NCBI RefSeq assembly: GCF_024509555.1 | Contig: NZ_JAMWEL010000007.1 | Coordinates: 30,758 to 94,757, forward strand | Reading direction: 5' to 3' | Origin: Streptococcus suis | Lineage (GTDB): Bacteria > Bacillota > Bacilli > Lactobacillales > Streptococcaceae | DNA length: 64,000 nucleotides | In this document: positions 17,947-33,978 of the stretch, in pieces | How the letters are laid out: every line of letters begins with the position of its first letter | Position numbering within the stretch: position 1 is the first letter of the stretch | Position numbers and translations under genes: made by a program | The notes under the pieces: model-generated | Told to the model about the DNA's origin: nothing | The model's input: only the letters and a program-made list of their open reading frames with translations | Databases searched by the model: none

Positions 17947-17983
17947 ATGTATTTGGAGAACAAGCTATGTTATTCTGAAATGA

Positions 17984-24658
<6,675 letters not shown>

Positions 24659-24780
24659 TTATGTTTGACCATTGTTGAATATTTTAATATAATAATGTTC
24701 AGAAAGATAGATAACTGGATGAATGGATACTATTTCCATCTACTTGGAAAAAATTCCAATTTATTTTTCAGTGTTTTGTC

Positions 24781-24809
24781 TTGAAGAAAGTGCTTACATA
24801 TGATATACT
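24781..24809 (+). promoter_or_regulatory. Promoter of pflB
   Basis: TTGAAG (24781-24786), 17-base spacer, TATACT (24804-24809). The spacer contains GAAAGTGCTTACAT, a cre-like sequence with two mismatches. Confidence 0.6.
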
Positions 24810-24850
24810 AAAATATGTGAAAAACAAAACTATCTAAAAGGAGAACCCTC

Positions 24851-27196
24851 ATGTCAACAAAAGTGAAAACAAAAAATGTTACTGAAGACATTTTCGCTCA
24901 AGCCTGGGAAGGCTTTAAAGGTGTAGACTGGCAAGAAAAAGCTAGCGTAACACGTTTCGTTCAAGCTAACTACACTCCATATGATGGAGATGAAAGCTTC
25001 CTTGCAGGTCCAACTGAGCGTTCACTTCATATCAAAAAAATCATTGAAGAAACAAAAGCTGGTTACGAGGACACTCGTTTCCCAATGGACGTAGATCGTG
25101 CTACCTCTATTGCTGACATCCCAGCAGGTTTCATTGATAAAGAGAACGAACTCATCTTTGGTATCCAAAACGATGAGCTCTTCAAACTTAACTTCATGCC
25201 ACGTGGTGGTATCCGTATGGCTGAAACAACGCTTATCGAAAACGGCTATACTCCAGACCCACTTATCCATGAAATCTATACAAAACACGCTACAACTGTA
25301 AACGACGGTATCTTCCGTGCCTACACAGCTGACATCCGCCGTGCTCGCCACTCACACCACGTTTCTGGTCTTCCAGATGCTTATTCACGTGGCCGTATCA
25401 TCGGTATGTATGCTCGTTTGGCCCTTTACGGAGCTGACTACTTGATGGAAGAAAAAGTAGCTGACTGGAATGCCATCACTGAAATCGATGAAGAGTCAAT
25501 CCGTCTTCGCGAAGAAATCAACATGCAGTACCAAGCTCTTCAACAAGTTGTTCGCTTGGGTGACTTGTACGGTGTTGATGTTCGCAAACCTGCGATGAAC
25601 ACAAAAGAAGCAATCCAATGGACCAACATCGCCTTCATGGCAGTCTGCCGTGTTATCAACGGTGCAGCAACTTCTCTTGGTCGTGTGCCAATCGTTCTTG
25701 ACATCTACGCAGAACGTGACTTGGCTCGTGGTACATTTACTGAATCAGAAATCCAAGAATTTGTTGATGACTTCGTATTGAAACTTCGTACAGTGAAATT
25801 TGCTCGTACAAAAGCCTTCGACGAAATCTACTCTGGTGACCCTACTTTCCTTACAACATCTATGGCAGGTATGGGTAACGATGGTCGTCACCGTGTTACG
25901 AAGATGGACTACCGTTTCTTGAACACACTTGACAACATCGGTAACTCTCCAGAGCCAAACTTGACAGTTCTTTGGTCTGACCAACTTCCATACGCTTTCC
26001 GTCGCTACTGTATGGCAATGAGCCACAAACACTCTTCTATCCAATACGAAGGTGTAACAACAATGGCCAAAGACGGTTATGGTGAAATGTCATGTATCTC
26101 TTGCTGTGTGTCTCCACTTGACCCAGAAAGCGAAGACAAACGCCACAACATCCAGTACTTCGGTGCGCGTGTTAACGTTTTGAAAGCCCTTCTTTCAAGC
26201 TGGAACAACGGTTACGATGATGTTCACAAAGACTATAAAGTATTTGACGGCGTTGAACCAAACACTTCTGAAGTCTTTGACTACGACCAAGTTATCGCAA
26301 ACTTTGAAAAAGCCCTTGACTGGTTGACAGACACTTACGTTGATGCCATGAACATCATCCACTTCATGACAGACAAGTACAACTACGAAGCTGTTCAAAT
26401 GGCCTTCTTGCCAACTCACCTCCGTGCAAACATGGGCTTCGGTATCTGTGGTTTCGCAAACACTGTTGACTCATTGTCAGCTATCAAGTATGCACAAGTG
26501 AAACCAATCCGTGACGAAGATGGCTTCATCTACGATTACGAAGTAACGGGTGACTTCCCACGTTACGGTGAGGACGATGACCGTGTAGATGACATTGCAA
26601 AATGGCTCATGGAAGCATTCTATACTCGTCTTGCTAACAAGAAACTTTACAAGAATGCAGAAGCTGCTGTATCTATCTTGACTATCACATCAAACGTTGC
26701 CTACTCTAAACAAACTGGTAACTCACCTGTACACCGTGGTGTATTCCTCAACGAAGATGGCTCTGTCAACACTTCTAAAGTAGAATTCTTCCCACCAGGT
26801 GCTAACCCAACTTCTAAATCTCGTGGTGGTTGGTTGCAAAACTTGAACACCCTTTCTAAACTCAACTTCAACCATGCCAACGACGGTATCTCATTGACAA
26901 CTCAGGTTTCTCCAAAAGCTCTTGGTAAGACCTTCGATGAGCAAGTCACTAACTTGGTGACTATCCTTGACGGATACTTCGAGCAAGGTGGTCAGCACGT
27001 GAACTTGAACGTTATGGACTTGAACGACGTTTACGAGAAAATCATGGCTGGTGAGGATGTTATCGTTCGTATCTCTGGATACTGCGTAAACACTAAATAC
27101 CTCACTAAAGAGCAAAAAACTGAATTGACACAACGTGTCTTCCACGAAGTTCTTTCAATGGATGACCACGCTGCTGAAGTTTCAGGTCAAGCTTAA
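24851..27196 (+). CDS. pflB: Formate acetyltransferase (pyruvate formate-lyase)
   Basis: 781 residues. It converts pyruvate and CoA to acetyl-CoA and formate in anaerobic mixed-acid fermentation. The active-site pair C418-C419 (CISCCVSP) and the C-terminal glycyl-radical loop RISGYCVN with G743 are intact. A separate activating enzyme, not in this window, makes the radical. Codon use is strongly biased, as expected for an abundant protein. AAAGGAGA precedes the ATG. Monocistronic: it has its own promoter and ends in a strong terminator. Confidence 0.98.
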   Translation: MSTKVKTKNVTEDIFAQAWEGFKGVDWQEKASVTRFVQANYTPYDGDESFLAGPTERSLHIKKIIEETKAGYEDTRFPMDVDRATSIADIPAGFIDKENELIFGIQNDELFKLNFMPRGGIRMAETTLIENGYTPDPLIHEIYTKHATTVNDGIFRAYTADIRRARHSHHVSGLPDAYSRGRIIGMYARLALYGADYLMEEKVADWNAITEIDEESIRLREEINMQYQALQQVVRLGDLYGVDVRKPAMNTKEAIQWTNIAFMAVCRVINGAATSLGRVPIVLDIYAERDLARGTFTESEIQEFVDDFVLKLRTVKFARTKAFDEIYSGDPTFLTTSMAGMGNDGRHRVTKMDYRFLNTLDNIGNSPEPNLTVLWSDQLPYAFRRYCMAMSHKHSSIQYEGVTTMAKDGYGEMSCISCCVSPLDPESEDKRHNIQYFGARVNVLKALLSSWNNGYDDVHKDYKVFDGVEPNTSEVFDYDQVIANFEKALDWLTDTYVDAMNIIHFMTDKYNYEAVQMAFLPTHLRANMGFGICGFANTVDSLSAIKYAQVKPIRDEDGFIYDYEVTGDFPRYGEDDDRVDDIAKWLMEAFYTRLANKKLYKNAEAAVSILTITSNVAYSKQTGNSPVHRGVFLNEDGSVNTSKVEFFPPGANPTSKSRGGWLQNLNTLSKLNFNHANDGISLTTQVSPKALGKTFDEQVTNLVTILDGYFEQGGQHVNLNVMDLNDVYEKIMAGEDVIVRISGYCVNTKYLTKEQKTELTQRVFHEVLSMDDHAAEVSGQA

Positions 27197-27208
27197 TCAA
27201 ACAAAGAC

Positions 27209-27239
27209 AAAAGGACTTGCACATGCAGGTCCTTTTTGT
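27209..27239 (+). terminator. Terminator of pflB
   Basis: AAAAGGACTTGC / GCAGGTCCTTTTT hairpin with a four-base loop and T-run. Confidence 0.9.
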
Positions 27240-27342
27240 TGTATCAAAACTATCCTCCCATAAATTGCGGAAGGATAGGGAGAGAACGGAAGGGTGTATA
27301 GAGGATTTTCGGAAGGATACAGAACCAGTTCAAAAAAAACTC

Positions 27343-27393
27343 AGATTAGTAGTGAATACTTTCTCCCGTCGGAGATTTCCTCACTACTAATCT
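27343..27393. repeat. Long compound hairpin, unknown function
   Basis: Perfect 13-bp inverted arms AGATTAGTAGTGA (27343-27355) and TCACTACTAATCT (27381-27393) enclose a second small hairpin TCTCC-CGTC-GGAGA (27362-27375). No T-run follows on either strand, so a simple terminator is doubtful. It could be a processed RNA end or a small RNA. Confidence 0.5.
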
Positions 27394-27543
27394 TAGTATG
27401 TTATTGTTTCATAGAATCTCTCCTTTACCTCTCTTTCACTCTATCACGCTAAAATCTCAAGCAAATTGAAAACTGATGACAATTTGATGTCAAGAATGTA
27501 AAAAAGGAAAACAGTCACAAGTCGTTTCCCTTCATTTCCTTCT

Positions 27544-28083
27544 TCATTTTTCCAAAAACTCCGCCAGTTTGGCAAAGGTCTTGTGATTGCGAATGGTTAG
27601 GCTCTTGTAAAAAACTTGATTGGCCAGCTTTTTATGATAGGCCGTCTGCAAATAAGACTGCTCATCATATTTACCCCAGAAGAGAGCCGTCTGCCCAAAG
27701 TAAATAATCTCCTCTCCTAAATCCAGCTGGCTCACCCAGTCCTCAATCAGAGTCTTCTGACTCCTATCTGTATAGAACAAGACATCCTTTCTCGCCAATT
27801 CTTCTTGCCACCAAGCTGGGAGCTGATCGATTTCTGCTTGATAATCTTGGGCGTCTAGTAGAGCAAATTGCTCCACAAAGGGGTATCTTTCTGTGAAAAA
27901 AGTTTGAAATTCAGCAACAATGTCCCCTCTATTCTTGGTTGAATCAAAGAAAAGATTACCGCTATTAATGTAGGTTTCTACTTGGTCGTAGCCTAAATCA
28001 AGGACCTGTTGACGTAACTCCGCCATCACGATTTTGTTACGACCACCAACATTGATTCCTCTCAGTAGAAGAACATATCTCAT
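27544..28083 (-). CDS. DUF1697 family protein
   Basis: 179 residues. MRYVLLLRGINVGGRNKIVMAELR and VETYINSGNLFF are the conserved start of DUF1697 proteins, a small cytoplasmic family without an established reaction. The start overlaps the end of the serine hydrolase gene by 4 bases (ATGA type), and it is the last gene of the cppA operon. No membrane segment or signal peptide. Confidence 0.82.
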   Translation of the reverse strand: MRYVLLLRGINVGGRNKIVMAELRQQVLDLGYDQVETYINSGNLFFDSTKNRGDIVAEFQTFFTERYPFVEQFALLDAQDYQAEIDQLPAWWQEELARKDVLFYTDRSQKTLIEDWVSQLDLGEEIIYFGQTALFWGKYDEQSYLQTAYHKKLANQVFYKSLTIRNHKTFAKLAEFLEK

Positions 28084-29021
28084 TCCACCTCTTCCTCCAA
28101 AACCTGACGAATCAGAGCCATGACCTGGTTTCTATCCAGCTTCCACTGGGCACGGACGTCCTTTTCAAAAGTTCGATTCGACAGGAAAATAGCGGCCTTT
28201 TGCAAGGGGCGATTGTACATGATAAAGGTCCCTGTATAGCCCGTATGGGACAACCAGTCCCCCTTTTTATCCCAGGCCAGCGACCGCTTACGCTTGTCAT
28301 CAAAGCCGTAGTCCTGGGTCAAATCCGCCGCAAAGTCCGCTGTCAGATAGCGCTCCAAAAAGATTTCCAAATCTCTGACCGTCGAAAAGAGACCCGCACT
28401 CCCCGCGTGCATCCCCAAGACACGCGCCTTAGGATCATGCACTACTCCTGCCTCGACACCACGCATCGTCGGTACCGCCTGACTAACTGGTCCATAAGAG
28501 GTTTGGGACATGCCGAAGGGCTCTAGAACATCTCGTCTAATTAACTGATCCAGATTAGCTCCACCCAGTTCCTCCAGCAAAAAGCCCAGCAGAAGAAAAT
28601 TGATATCTGTATAGAGAAAATCTTTTTTATCCGTCACCCTAATCTTCAAAATCGCTTCTTTTAATTGATCCGCATCCAGACTATCCCGATTGGGAATAAA
28701 AGGATCAATGCCGCTAGTATGGGTCAATAATTGTCGGATGGTCACTTGACTATTCTGAAAAGCTGGATAATAAGACTGCAAGGTCCTATCTAGCTCCAAA
28801 GCTCCGCTATTAACCAAAAAAGTCGCAAGAGTGCCTACTCCAACCACCTTTGATACTGAGGCCAAGTCATAGGTCAAACCCGCCTCAACTGGCGTATGGC
28901 CATCCTGGGTCCCTAGATAGTACTCTTGCCATCGCCCCTTAGAAAAAAGAGCCAGACTGGCACCAGGATAGACTCCCTGCTCAATCTGCTCTGAAATCTT
29001 GTCTAAAATTGCTTGTCTCAT
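28080..29021 (-). CDS. Serine hydrolase of the beta-lactamase (class C-like) family
   Basis: 313 residues. SVSKV (SxxK near residue 57), YTDINFLLLGFLLEELGG (the Y-x-N-type second motif) and HTGYTGTFIM (H/K-T-G-like third motif) mark the AmpC/DD-peptidase-like esterase family. No signal peptide is seen, so a cytoplasmic esterase or peptidase is more likely than a beta-lactamase. Middle gene of cppA-hydrolase-DUF1697, with 4-base overlaps on both sides, so the three are probably translated together. Substrate unknown. Confidence 0.8.
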   Translation of the reverse strand: MRQAILDKISEQIEQGVYPGASLALFSKGRWQEYYLGTQDGHTPVEAGLTYDLASVSKVVGVGTLATFLVNSGALELDRTLQSYYPAFQNSQVTIRQLLTHTSGIDPFIPNRDSLDADQLKEAILKIRVTDKKDFLYTDINFLLLGFLLEELGGANLDQLIRRDVLEPFGMSQTSYGPVSQAVPTMRGVEAGVVHDPKARVLGMHAGSAGLFSTVRDLEIFLERYLTADFAADLTQDYGFDDKRKRSLAWDKKGDWLSHTGYTGTFIMYNRPLQKAAIFLSNRTFEKDVRAQWKLDRNQVMALIRQVLEEEVE

Positions 29022-29752
29022 TTTTCAAACCACAATTCAATGCCGCTTGGGTCAACCGTTTGGATAAAGCTTTCTTTCTTATCTTTAAAGAAGGGACCTT
29101 CCAAATGACTTTCCAAGTTTGCCCAGTCAAAATCCTGCTCAATAGGAAAACGCAAGCTATCCAAATCCCAAACCTGTTCTGCTGGAGTGACTAAATCCTC
29201 CCCTTCTGCCCCTACAAAACGCAAAAAGGCCTGGTTAGGGAGAATAGCCTCATAAAAATCTTGACTGATACTTGCTTGAGAGGTATTGATCCAGACAGAC
29301 TCCACCACAAAAGCAGTCAAACCTGAAAAATCAGCTTGACCAGTAAAATGCACGGGCGGAAGAATTGCTGTCAAATCCTCAACAGCTTGTTCAGCATGAA
29401 GTAAGAAGGTATCTCCCTCTGGAGAGAGAGCCTCAAAACCAAAACCATTTTTCCCTTTGTATAGCTTGGTAAAAACAGTTCCTCGAGCTAGCAAGGCCTC
29501 AATTTCACTGGCCTGCTCTACCTTAATAACAAGTTTATTTAATTTTTTAAGTCCCTTAACAGCCCGAGTGCGATTGCCCGGCGACTCCATCAAAACCATT
29601 TTTGTTGCAGAACTGGTTCTATCCCCAAAATCAGCAAATGGTCCATCTTCTAATTGTACTTTCATTCCCAGTTGTTCTTCTAGGAAGGATTGATTGAGCC
29701 CGCGATTATTCACTCTTAAAACGGGTACAATCTCATCATTTTTTCTCAACAC
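29018..29752 (-). CDS. cppA: CppA-family protein (glyoxalase-fold)
   Basis: 244 residues with a probable GTG start at 29752. The N-terminal VPVLRVNNRGLNQSFLEEQLGMKVQLEDGPFADFGD and the C-terminal SIELWFEK-type end form two vicinal-oxygen-chelate-like halves. The CppA family was named for C3-degrading activity in streptococci, but the fold is that of glyoxalase-like proteins and the true role is uncertain. It faces pepX, a pairing conserved in streptococci. No signal peptide was seen, which argues against a classical secreted protease. Heads a three-gene operon. Confidence 0.83.
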   Translation of the reverse strand: MLRKNDEIVPVLRVNNRGLNQSFLEEQLGMKVQLEDGPFADFGDRTSSATKMVLMESPGNRTRAVKGLKKLNKLVIKVEQASEIEALLARGTVFTKLYKGKNGFGFEALSPEGDTFLLHAEQAVEDLTAILPPVHFTGQADFSGLTAFVVESVWINTSQASISQDFYEAILPNQAFLRFVGAEGEDLVTPAEQVWDLDSLRFPIEQDFDWANLESHLEGPFFKDKKESFIQTVDPSGIELWFEK

Positions 29753-29783
29753 GATAATTCTTCTTTCTCAATAATACTAGAAT

Positions 29784-29812
29784 ATTGTATAAAAAAAAAC
29801 ACTATTTTACAA
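29784..29812 (-). promoter_or_regulatory. Promoter of the cppA operon with a T9 spacer tract
   Basis: -35 TTGTAA (29807-29812) and -10 TACAAT (29784-29789) are 17 bases apart. The spacer contains nine consecutive T on the minus strand (29791-29799). Confidence 0.55.
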
Positions 29813-29868
29813 CTAATTATACTGTCATTTTCTACATTAATATCTTCAGGTTTTTATCCAAAAAATCT

Positions 29869-29897
29869 TAGACAAAGGCCCCCTTATCAGATATAAT
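29869..29897 (+). promoter_or_regulatory. Promoter of pepX
   Basis: TAGACA (29869-29874), 17-base spacer, TATAAT (29892-29897). Confidence 0.6.
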
Positions 29898-29935
29898 AGC
29901 TATTATAGACTATTATCAGAAAAAAGGGAGAGATT

Positions 29936-32203
29936 ATGCGCTTTAATCAGTTTTCGTTTATTCAAACAGAAGCTTCCACATCATTAAAAGAGATGCAAAA
30001 CTTGGGGTTTAATCTGCAGACAAGATTTAGTCCCAAAGAAAATTTGGAAATTTTTGTTAGAAAATGCAACTTTTTGAAAGAAAATACTGACCATGCCTTG
30101 GCCAATATGATTGCGGATTGGGAGACAGATCTGCTGACCTTCTTCCAGTCTGGCCGTGAGTTGACAGACCTGATTTTCTATCAAGTGGCCTTTCAGTTGC
30201 TGGGATTTGTGCCTGGTGTAGATTATACAGATGTGGAAGAATTCCGCAAAACCAGCCATTTCCCCATTGTCTATGGGAACATCGTTGATAACCTCTACCA
30301 GCTGCTCAATACCCGCACCAAGTCTGGAAACACCTTGATTGACCAGCTGGTTAGCGACGACCTGATTCCAGAGGACAATCGCTACCACTTCTTCAACGGC
30401 AAATCCTTGGCCACTTTTTCAACTAAAAACCTCATTCGTGAGGTAGTCTATGTTGAAACGCCTGTTGATACCGCTGGGACTGGGCAGACAGATATTGTTA
30501 AGTTGTCCATTCTCCGTCCGCATTTTGATGGGAAAATCCCTGCGGTGATTACCAACAGTCCTTATCATCAAGGAGTGAATGATGTAGCCAGCGATAAGAC
30601 CCTGCATAAGATGGAAGGGGAACTGGCTGAAAAACAAGTCGGTACCATTCAGGTCAAGCAGGCCAGCATCACCAAGCTAGACTTGGACCAGCGGGACCTA
30701 CCTGTCAGCCCTGCCACTGAAAAACTGGGCCACATCACTTCTTACTCCCTCAATGACTACTTCCTCGCTCGCGGCTTTGCCAGCCTCCATGTGTCTGGTG
30801 TCGGAACGCTGGGCTCGACGGGCTACATGACATCTGGCGACTACCAACAGGTGGAGGGCTATAAAGCGGTGATTGACTGGCTGAACGGTCGCACCAAGGC
30901 CTACACAGACCATACTCGCTCGCTTGAGGTCAAGGCCGATTGGGCCAATGGTAAGGTGGCGACGACAGGACTATCTTATCTCGGTACCATGTCCAATGCC
31001 TTGGCAACAACTGGCGTGGACGGATTGGAAGTCGTTATCGCAGAAGCAGGTATTTCCTCTTGGTACGACTACTACCGTGAAAACGGGCTGGTGACCAGCC
31101 CTGGCGGCTATCCTGGCGAGGATCTGGACAGCTTGACCGCCTTGACCTACTCCAAGAGTCTGCAAGCAGGGGACTTCCTCCGCAATAAAGCAGCCTACGA
31201 AAAAGGACTGGCGGCAGAACGTGTTGCCCTGGACCGCACCAGCGGCGACTATAATCAATACTGGCATGATCGCAATTATCTGCTCCACGCTGACAAGGTC
31301 AAGTGCGAGGTGGTCTTTACCCACGGCTCACAGGACTGGAATGTCAAGCCGATTCACGTCTGGAATATGTTTCATGCCCTACCAATCCAGATCAAAAAGC
31401 ACCTCTTCTTCCACAACGGTGCCCACGTGTATATGAACAATTGGCAGTCCATCGACTTCCGCGAGTCCATGAACGCCCTGCTCAGCCAAAAACTGCTGGG
31501 CTACGAGAACGACTACCAACTACCAACGGTTATCTGGCAGGACAACAGCGGTGAGCAAACTTGGACGACCTTGGACACCTTTGGCGGTGAGAAAGAGGCT
31601 GTCTTACCACTGGGAACTGGAAACCAGACCATTTCCAATCACTATGCCCAAGAAGATTTTGACCGCTACGGCAAATCCTACCCTGCCTTTCACCAAGACC
31701 TCTACGCAGGCAAGGCCAATCAAATCAGCATAGAACTGCCTGTTACGGAGGACCTCCTGCTCAACGGACAGGTCACGCTGAAACTCCGTGTAGCTTCTAG
31801 TGTAGCCAAGGGTCTCTTATCTGCTCAGCTATTGGACAAGGGAAGCAAAAAACGCCTAGCCCCAATCCCAACACCCAAAACACGATTAAGTCTGGACAAC
31901 GGTCGCTACCATGCCCAAGAAAATCTGGTGGAGTTACCTTATGTGGAGATGCCGCAACGCTTGGTGACCAAGGGCTTTATGAACCTGCAGAACCGCACCG
32001 ACCTAATGACTGTCGAGGAAGTGGTGCCTGGACAGTGGATGAATCTGACCTGGAAGCTACAACCAACCATTTACCAGTTGAAAAAAGGCGATGTGCTGGA
32101 GCTGATTCTCTACACGACAGACTTTGAATGCACTATTCGGGACAATGGCGACTGGACTATTTCGATTGATTTGGACCATTCGACCATCCATCTTCCAAGG
32201 TAA
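29936..32203 (+). CDS. pepX: Xaa-Pro dipeptidyl-peptidase
   Basis: 755 residues, the usual length. It removes N-terminal X-Pro dipeptides. The nucleophile lies in GLSYLG (S347) after [22 protein letters not shown], and [13 protein letters not shown] [11 protein letters not shown] and [10 protein letters not shown] supply the later Asp and His of the triad. The C-terminal beta-sandwich is complete. No signal peptide, as in lactic acid bacteria, where it is mainly cytoplasmic; a surface location has been reported in some streptococci. GGGAGAG precedes the ATG. Ends with a terminator at 32212-32239. Confidence 0.96.
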   Translation: MRFNQFSFIQTEASTSLKEMQNLGFNLQTRFSPKENLEIFVRKCNFLKENTDHALANMIADWETDLLTFFQSGRELTDLIFYQVAFQLLGFVPGVDYTDVEEFRKTSHFPIVYGNIVDNLYQLLNTRTKSGNTLIDQLVSDDLIPEDNRYHFFNGKSLATFSTKNLIREVVYVETPVDTAGTGQTDIVKLSILRPHFDGKIPAVITNSPYHQGVNDVASDKTLHKMEGELAEKQVGTIQVKQASITKLDLDQRDLPVSPATEKLGHITSYSLNDYFLARGFASLHVSGVGTLGSTGYMTSGDYQQVEGYKAVIDWLNGRTKAYTDHTRSLEVKADWANGKVATTGLSYLGTMSNALATTGVDGLEVVIAEAGISSWYDYYRENGLVTSPGGYPGEDLDSLTALTYSKSLQAGDFLRNKAAYEKGLAAERVALDRTSGDYNQYWHDRNYLLHADKVKCEVVFTHGSQDWNVKPIHVWNMFHALPIQIKKHLFFHNGAHVYMNNWQSIDFRESMNALLSQKLLGYENDYQLPTVIWQDNSGEQTWTTLDTFGGEKEAVLPLGTGNQTISNHYAQEDFDRYGKSYPAFHQDLYAGKANQISIELPVTEDLLLNGQVTLKLRVASSVAKGLLSAQLLDKGSKKRLAPIPTPKTRLSLDNGRYHAQENLVELPYVEMPQRLVTKGFMNLQNRTDLMTVEEVVPGQWMNLTWKLQPTIYQLKKGDVLELILYTTDFECTIRDNGDWTISIDLDHSTIHLPR

Positions 32204-32211
32204 TATGACAA

Positions 32212-32239
32212 GAAAACGAGCTGCACCTGCAACTCGTTT
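32212..32239. terminator. Terminator between pepX and agaS
   Basis: AAAACGAG / CTCGTTTTT hairpin with inner GCA/TGC-type pairing and a T-run on the plus strand. The A-run on the other side makes it usable in both directions. Confidence 0.8.
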
Positions 32240-32247
32240 TTGACTGC

Positions 32248-33417
32248 CTATTTTTCTAATGGATGGATAATCACACCCTGCACCACACGGTTTACGGTGC
32301 CTGTTGGCGATGGTGTATCTGGTAAGTTCTTACACTTGATGGCTGCCATGATAGACACTGTCTGTGCAAAGATGATGTAAGGGAAGGTTAGGAAGACGTC
32401 TGGCAGATCTGCTCCACCCTCTGCCAAGACAAAGTTAGCTGCCTCTGTACCTGCTAGCTTGTCAGCTGATAAGGCCACAATCCGCTCTGCTATGCCATCA
32501 CCATGGACTTCATTGAGCAAGTCCACATCGTACTGGCGTGTGTAAGCATCGTTTGATGCAAAGAGGAAAATCAAGGTCTTTTCGTTGATGAATGATTTTG
32601 GTCCATGACGGAAGCCCAGTGGGGACTCGTACATGGTCGCAATCTTACCTGCAGTCAATTCTAAAATCTTGAGCTGTGCTTCGTGGGCTACCCCATAGAA
32701 ACCACCCGAACCAAGATAAATCACTCGTTCAAAATCTAAATCAACAAGCTCTTGTACATAATCCTCACGGTCCAAGACATCTTGACCCAGACGAGCAATG
32801 GTATCGACCCAAGCGGCTTTTTCTTCTTGGCTAGCTGGTGAGAAGACGAGGAGGGCTGTCAGAGACATACAGCTGTATGAACCTGTCATGGCAAATCCCT
32901 TATCGTTTGAGCCAGCCGGTTGCAAGAGCAAGAGATTATCCGCATCCCCTTCGGCTGCCAGAGCCAGCTTGCCTTCTGGTGCACAGGTAATGGTCACTTG
33001 GTAAAGCTGGTCTACCAATTGCTTGGCAACTTCTACTGCTGCCACACTTTCTGGTGAATTCCCTGAACGGGCAAAGGATACCAAAATAGTTGGCACATCT
33101 GCCTGTAAATAGTCATGTGGACGACCGACCAATTCAACCGTACCAATGGCAGAAAAACGGATGTGCTTCAAATCATTGACTTGGTTGAGATAGTTGGCAA
33201 TGCTTTGACCAACAAAGTCCGAAGTCCCAGCACCCGTAAAAATAACATGAACAAAATCATGCTTGTCCTTGATAGCCTTCAAGAAGCCCTCAATCTTCTC
33301 AAGCTGGTCAAGATAGAGTTGATGAGCTTCTTTCCACAAGCCAGGCTGTTGATAAATCTCAGTCGCTGTGATATGGGCCCCCAATTTTTCTAATTCTTCT
33401 TTTGCTAAACGGAACAT
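32248..33417 (-). CDS. agaS: SIS-domain sugar isomerase, AgaS family
   Basis: 389 residues, AAGGAGGAG before the ATG. Two SIS domains: FTGAGTSDFVGQSIANYL with SFARSGNSPES in the first, and YLGSGGFYGVAHEAQLKILELTAGKIATMYESPLGFRHGPKSF in the second. These are typical of AgaS-type deaminases/isomerases of galactosamine-6-phosphate and its products. It would feed amino sugars, such as GalNAc released from O-glycans, towards tagatose-6-phosphate. No transport genes adjoin it. A perfect 14-bp palindrome and a consensus promoter lie upstream. Confidence 0.85.
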   Translation of the reverse strand: MFRLAKEELEKLGAHITATEIYQQPGLWKEAHQLYLDQLEKIEGFLKAIKDKHDFVHVIFTGAGTSDFVGQSIANYLNQVNDLKHIRFSAIGTVELVGRPHDYLQADVPTILVSFARSGNSPESVAAVEVAKQLVDQLYQVTITCAPEGKLALAAEGDADNLLLLQPAGSNDKGFAMTGSYSCMSLTALLVFSPASQEEKAAWVDTIARLGQDVLDREDYVQELVDLDFERVIYLGSGGFYGVAHEAQLKILELTAGKIATMYESPLGFRHGPKSFINEKTLIFLFASNDAYTRQYDVDLLNEVHGDGIAERIVALSADKLAGTEAANFVLAEGGADLPDVFLTFPYIIFAQTVSIMAAIKCKNLPDTPSPTGTVNRVVQGVIIHPLEK

Positions 33418-33433
33418 AGCTCCTCCTTGTTTT

Positions 33434-33447
33434 CTGGTTATAACCAG
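33434..33447. promoter_or_regulatory. Palindromic operator of agaS
   Basis: CTGGTTATAACCAG, a perfect 14-bp palindrome at about +4 to +17 of the predicted transcript, a repressor position. It resembles GntR-family amino-sugar operators (TGGT...ACCA arms). The regulator is not in the window. Confidence 0.6.
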
Positions 33448-33457
33448 TTTTTCTTTT

Positions 33458-33486
33458 ATTATACAAGAAAGTGCTTACAAAGTCAA
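33458..33486 (-). promoter_or_regulatory. Promoter of agaS
   Basis: -35 TTGACT (33481-33486), 17-base spacer, -10 TATAAT (33458-33463). The spacer holds TTGTAAGCACTTTCT, a cre-like site with CA in place of the central CG plus a mismatch at the last base. Confidence 0.7.
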
Positions 33487-33635
33487 ATTAAAATAGATTG
33501 ATATATAGAATTTAATCTTACTAAAAATGTATCACCCTACTGTATCCAACCAGGACATCTATCTAAATTAAAGAAAAAAACAGAAAAACATGCTATAATA
33601 CTTCCATATCACTATTTATGGAGGAATATTCCCTT

Positions 33636-33935
33636 ATGATGAACATGCAACAAATGATGAAACAGGCTCAAAAGCTTCAAAAGCAAATGGAGCAGAGCCA
33701 GGCTGAATTGGCAGCTACTCAATTTACTGGTAGCTCTGTGCAGGACTTGGTCACTGCTACTTTTACTGGCGATAAAAAGTTGGTTTCTATCGACTTCAAG
33801 CCTGAGGTGGTGGATGCTGATGATCTTGAAACCTTGCAGGATATGACTATCCAAGCAGTCAATAATGCTCTTTCAAAAATTGACGATGCCACTCAGAAAA
33901 AATTGGGTGCCTTTGCTGGTAAATTACCATTTTAA
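33636..33935 (+). CDS. YbaB/EbfC family nucleoid-associated protein
   Basis: 99 residues from the ATG at 33636 ([20 protein letters not shown]), the standard length. The longer frame from 33618 would place the Shine-Dalgarno GGAGG inside the gene. An N-terminal helix rich in Met/Gln/Lys is followed by the [22 protein letters not shown] beta region and a C-terminal helix. These proteins form dimers that bind DNA; the exact role is unsettled. Ends in a terminator. Confidence 0.92.
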   Translation: MMNMQQMMKQAQKLQKQMEQSQAELAATQFTGSSVQDLVTATFTGDKKLVSIDFKPEVVDADDLETLQDMTIQAVNNALSKIDDATQKKLGAFAGKLPF

Positions 33936-33944
33936 GACAGAAAA

Positions 33945-33976
33945 AGACGCGATTGGGCTAGACCCTCGCGTTTTTT
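33945..33976. terminator. Terminator between ybaB and the GDPD gene
   Basis: GACGCGA..GGG / CCC.CGCG stem followed by TTTTTT, with an A-run on the other side. Probably used from both directions. Confidence 0.75.
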
Positions 33977-33978
33977 GC

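Larger units (their letters stand above)
17669..17983. other. Intergenic region between dinB and the GH101 gene
   Basis: About 315 bases. It has one end of repeat family A (TACTCAATGAAAATCAAAAT, from 17756) without a clear second end, and the GH101 terminator (17914-17946). No ORF or RNA gene seen. Confidence 0.6.
27197..27543. other. Intergenic region between pflB and the DUF1697 gene
   Basis: About 347 bases between convergent genes. It has the pflB terminator and a striking compound hairpin at 27343-27393. No ORF with a ribosome site was seen. Confidence 0.6.
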
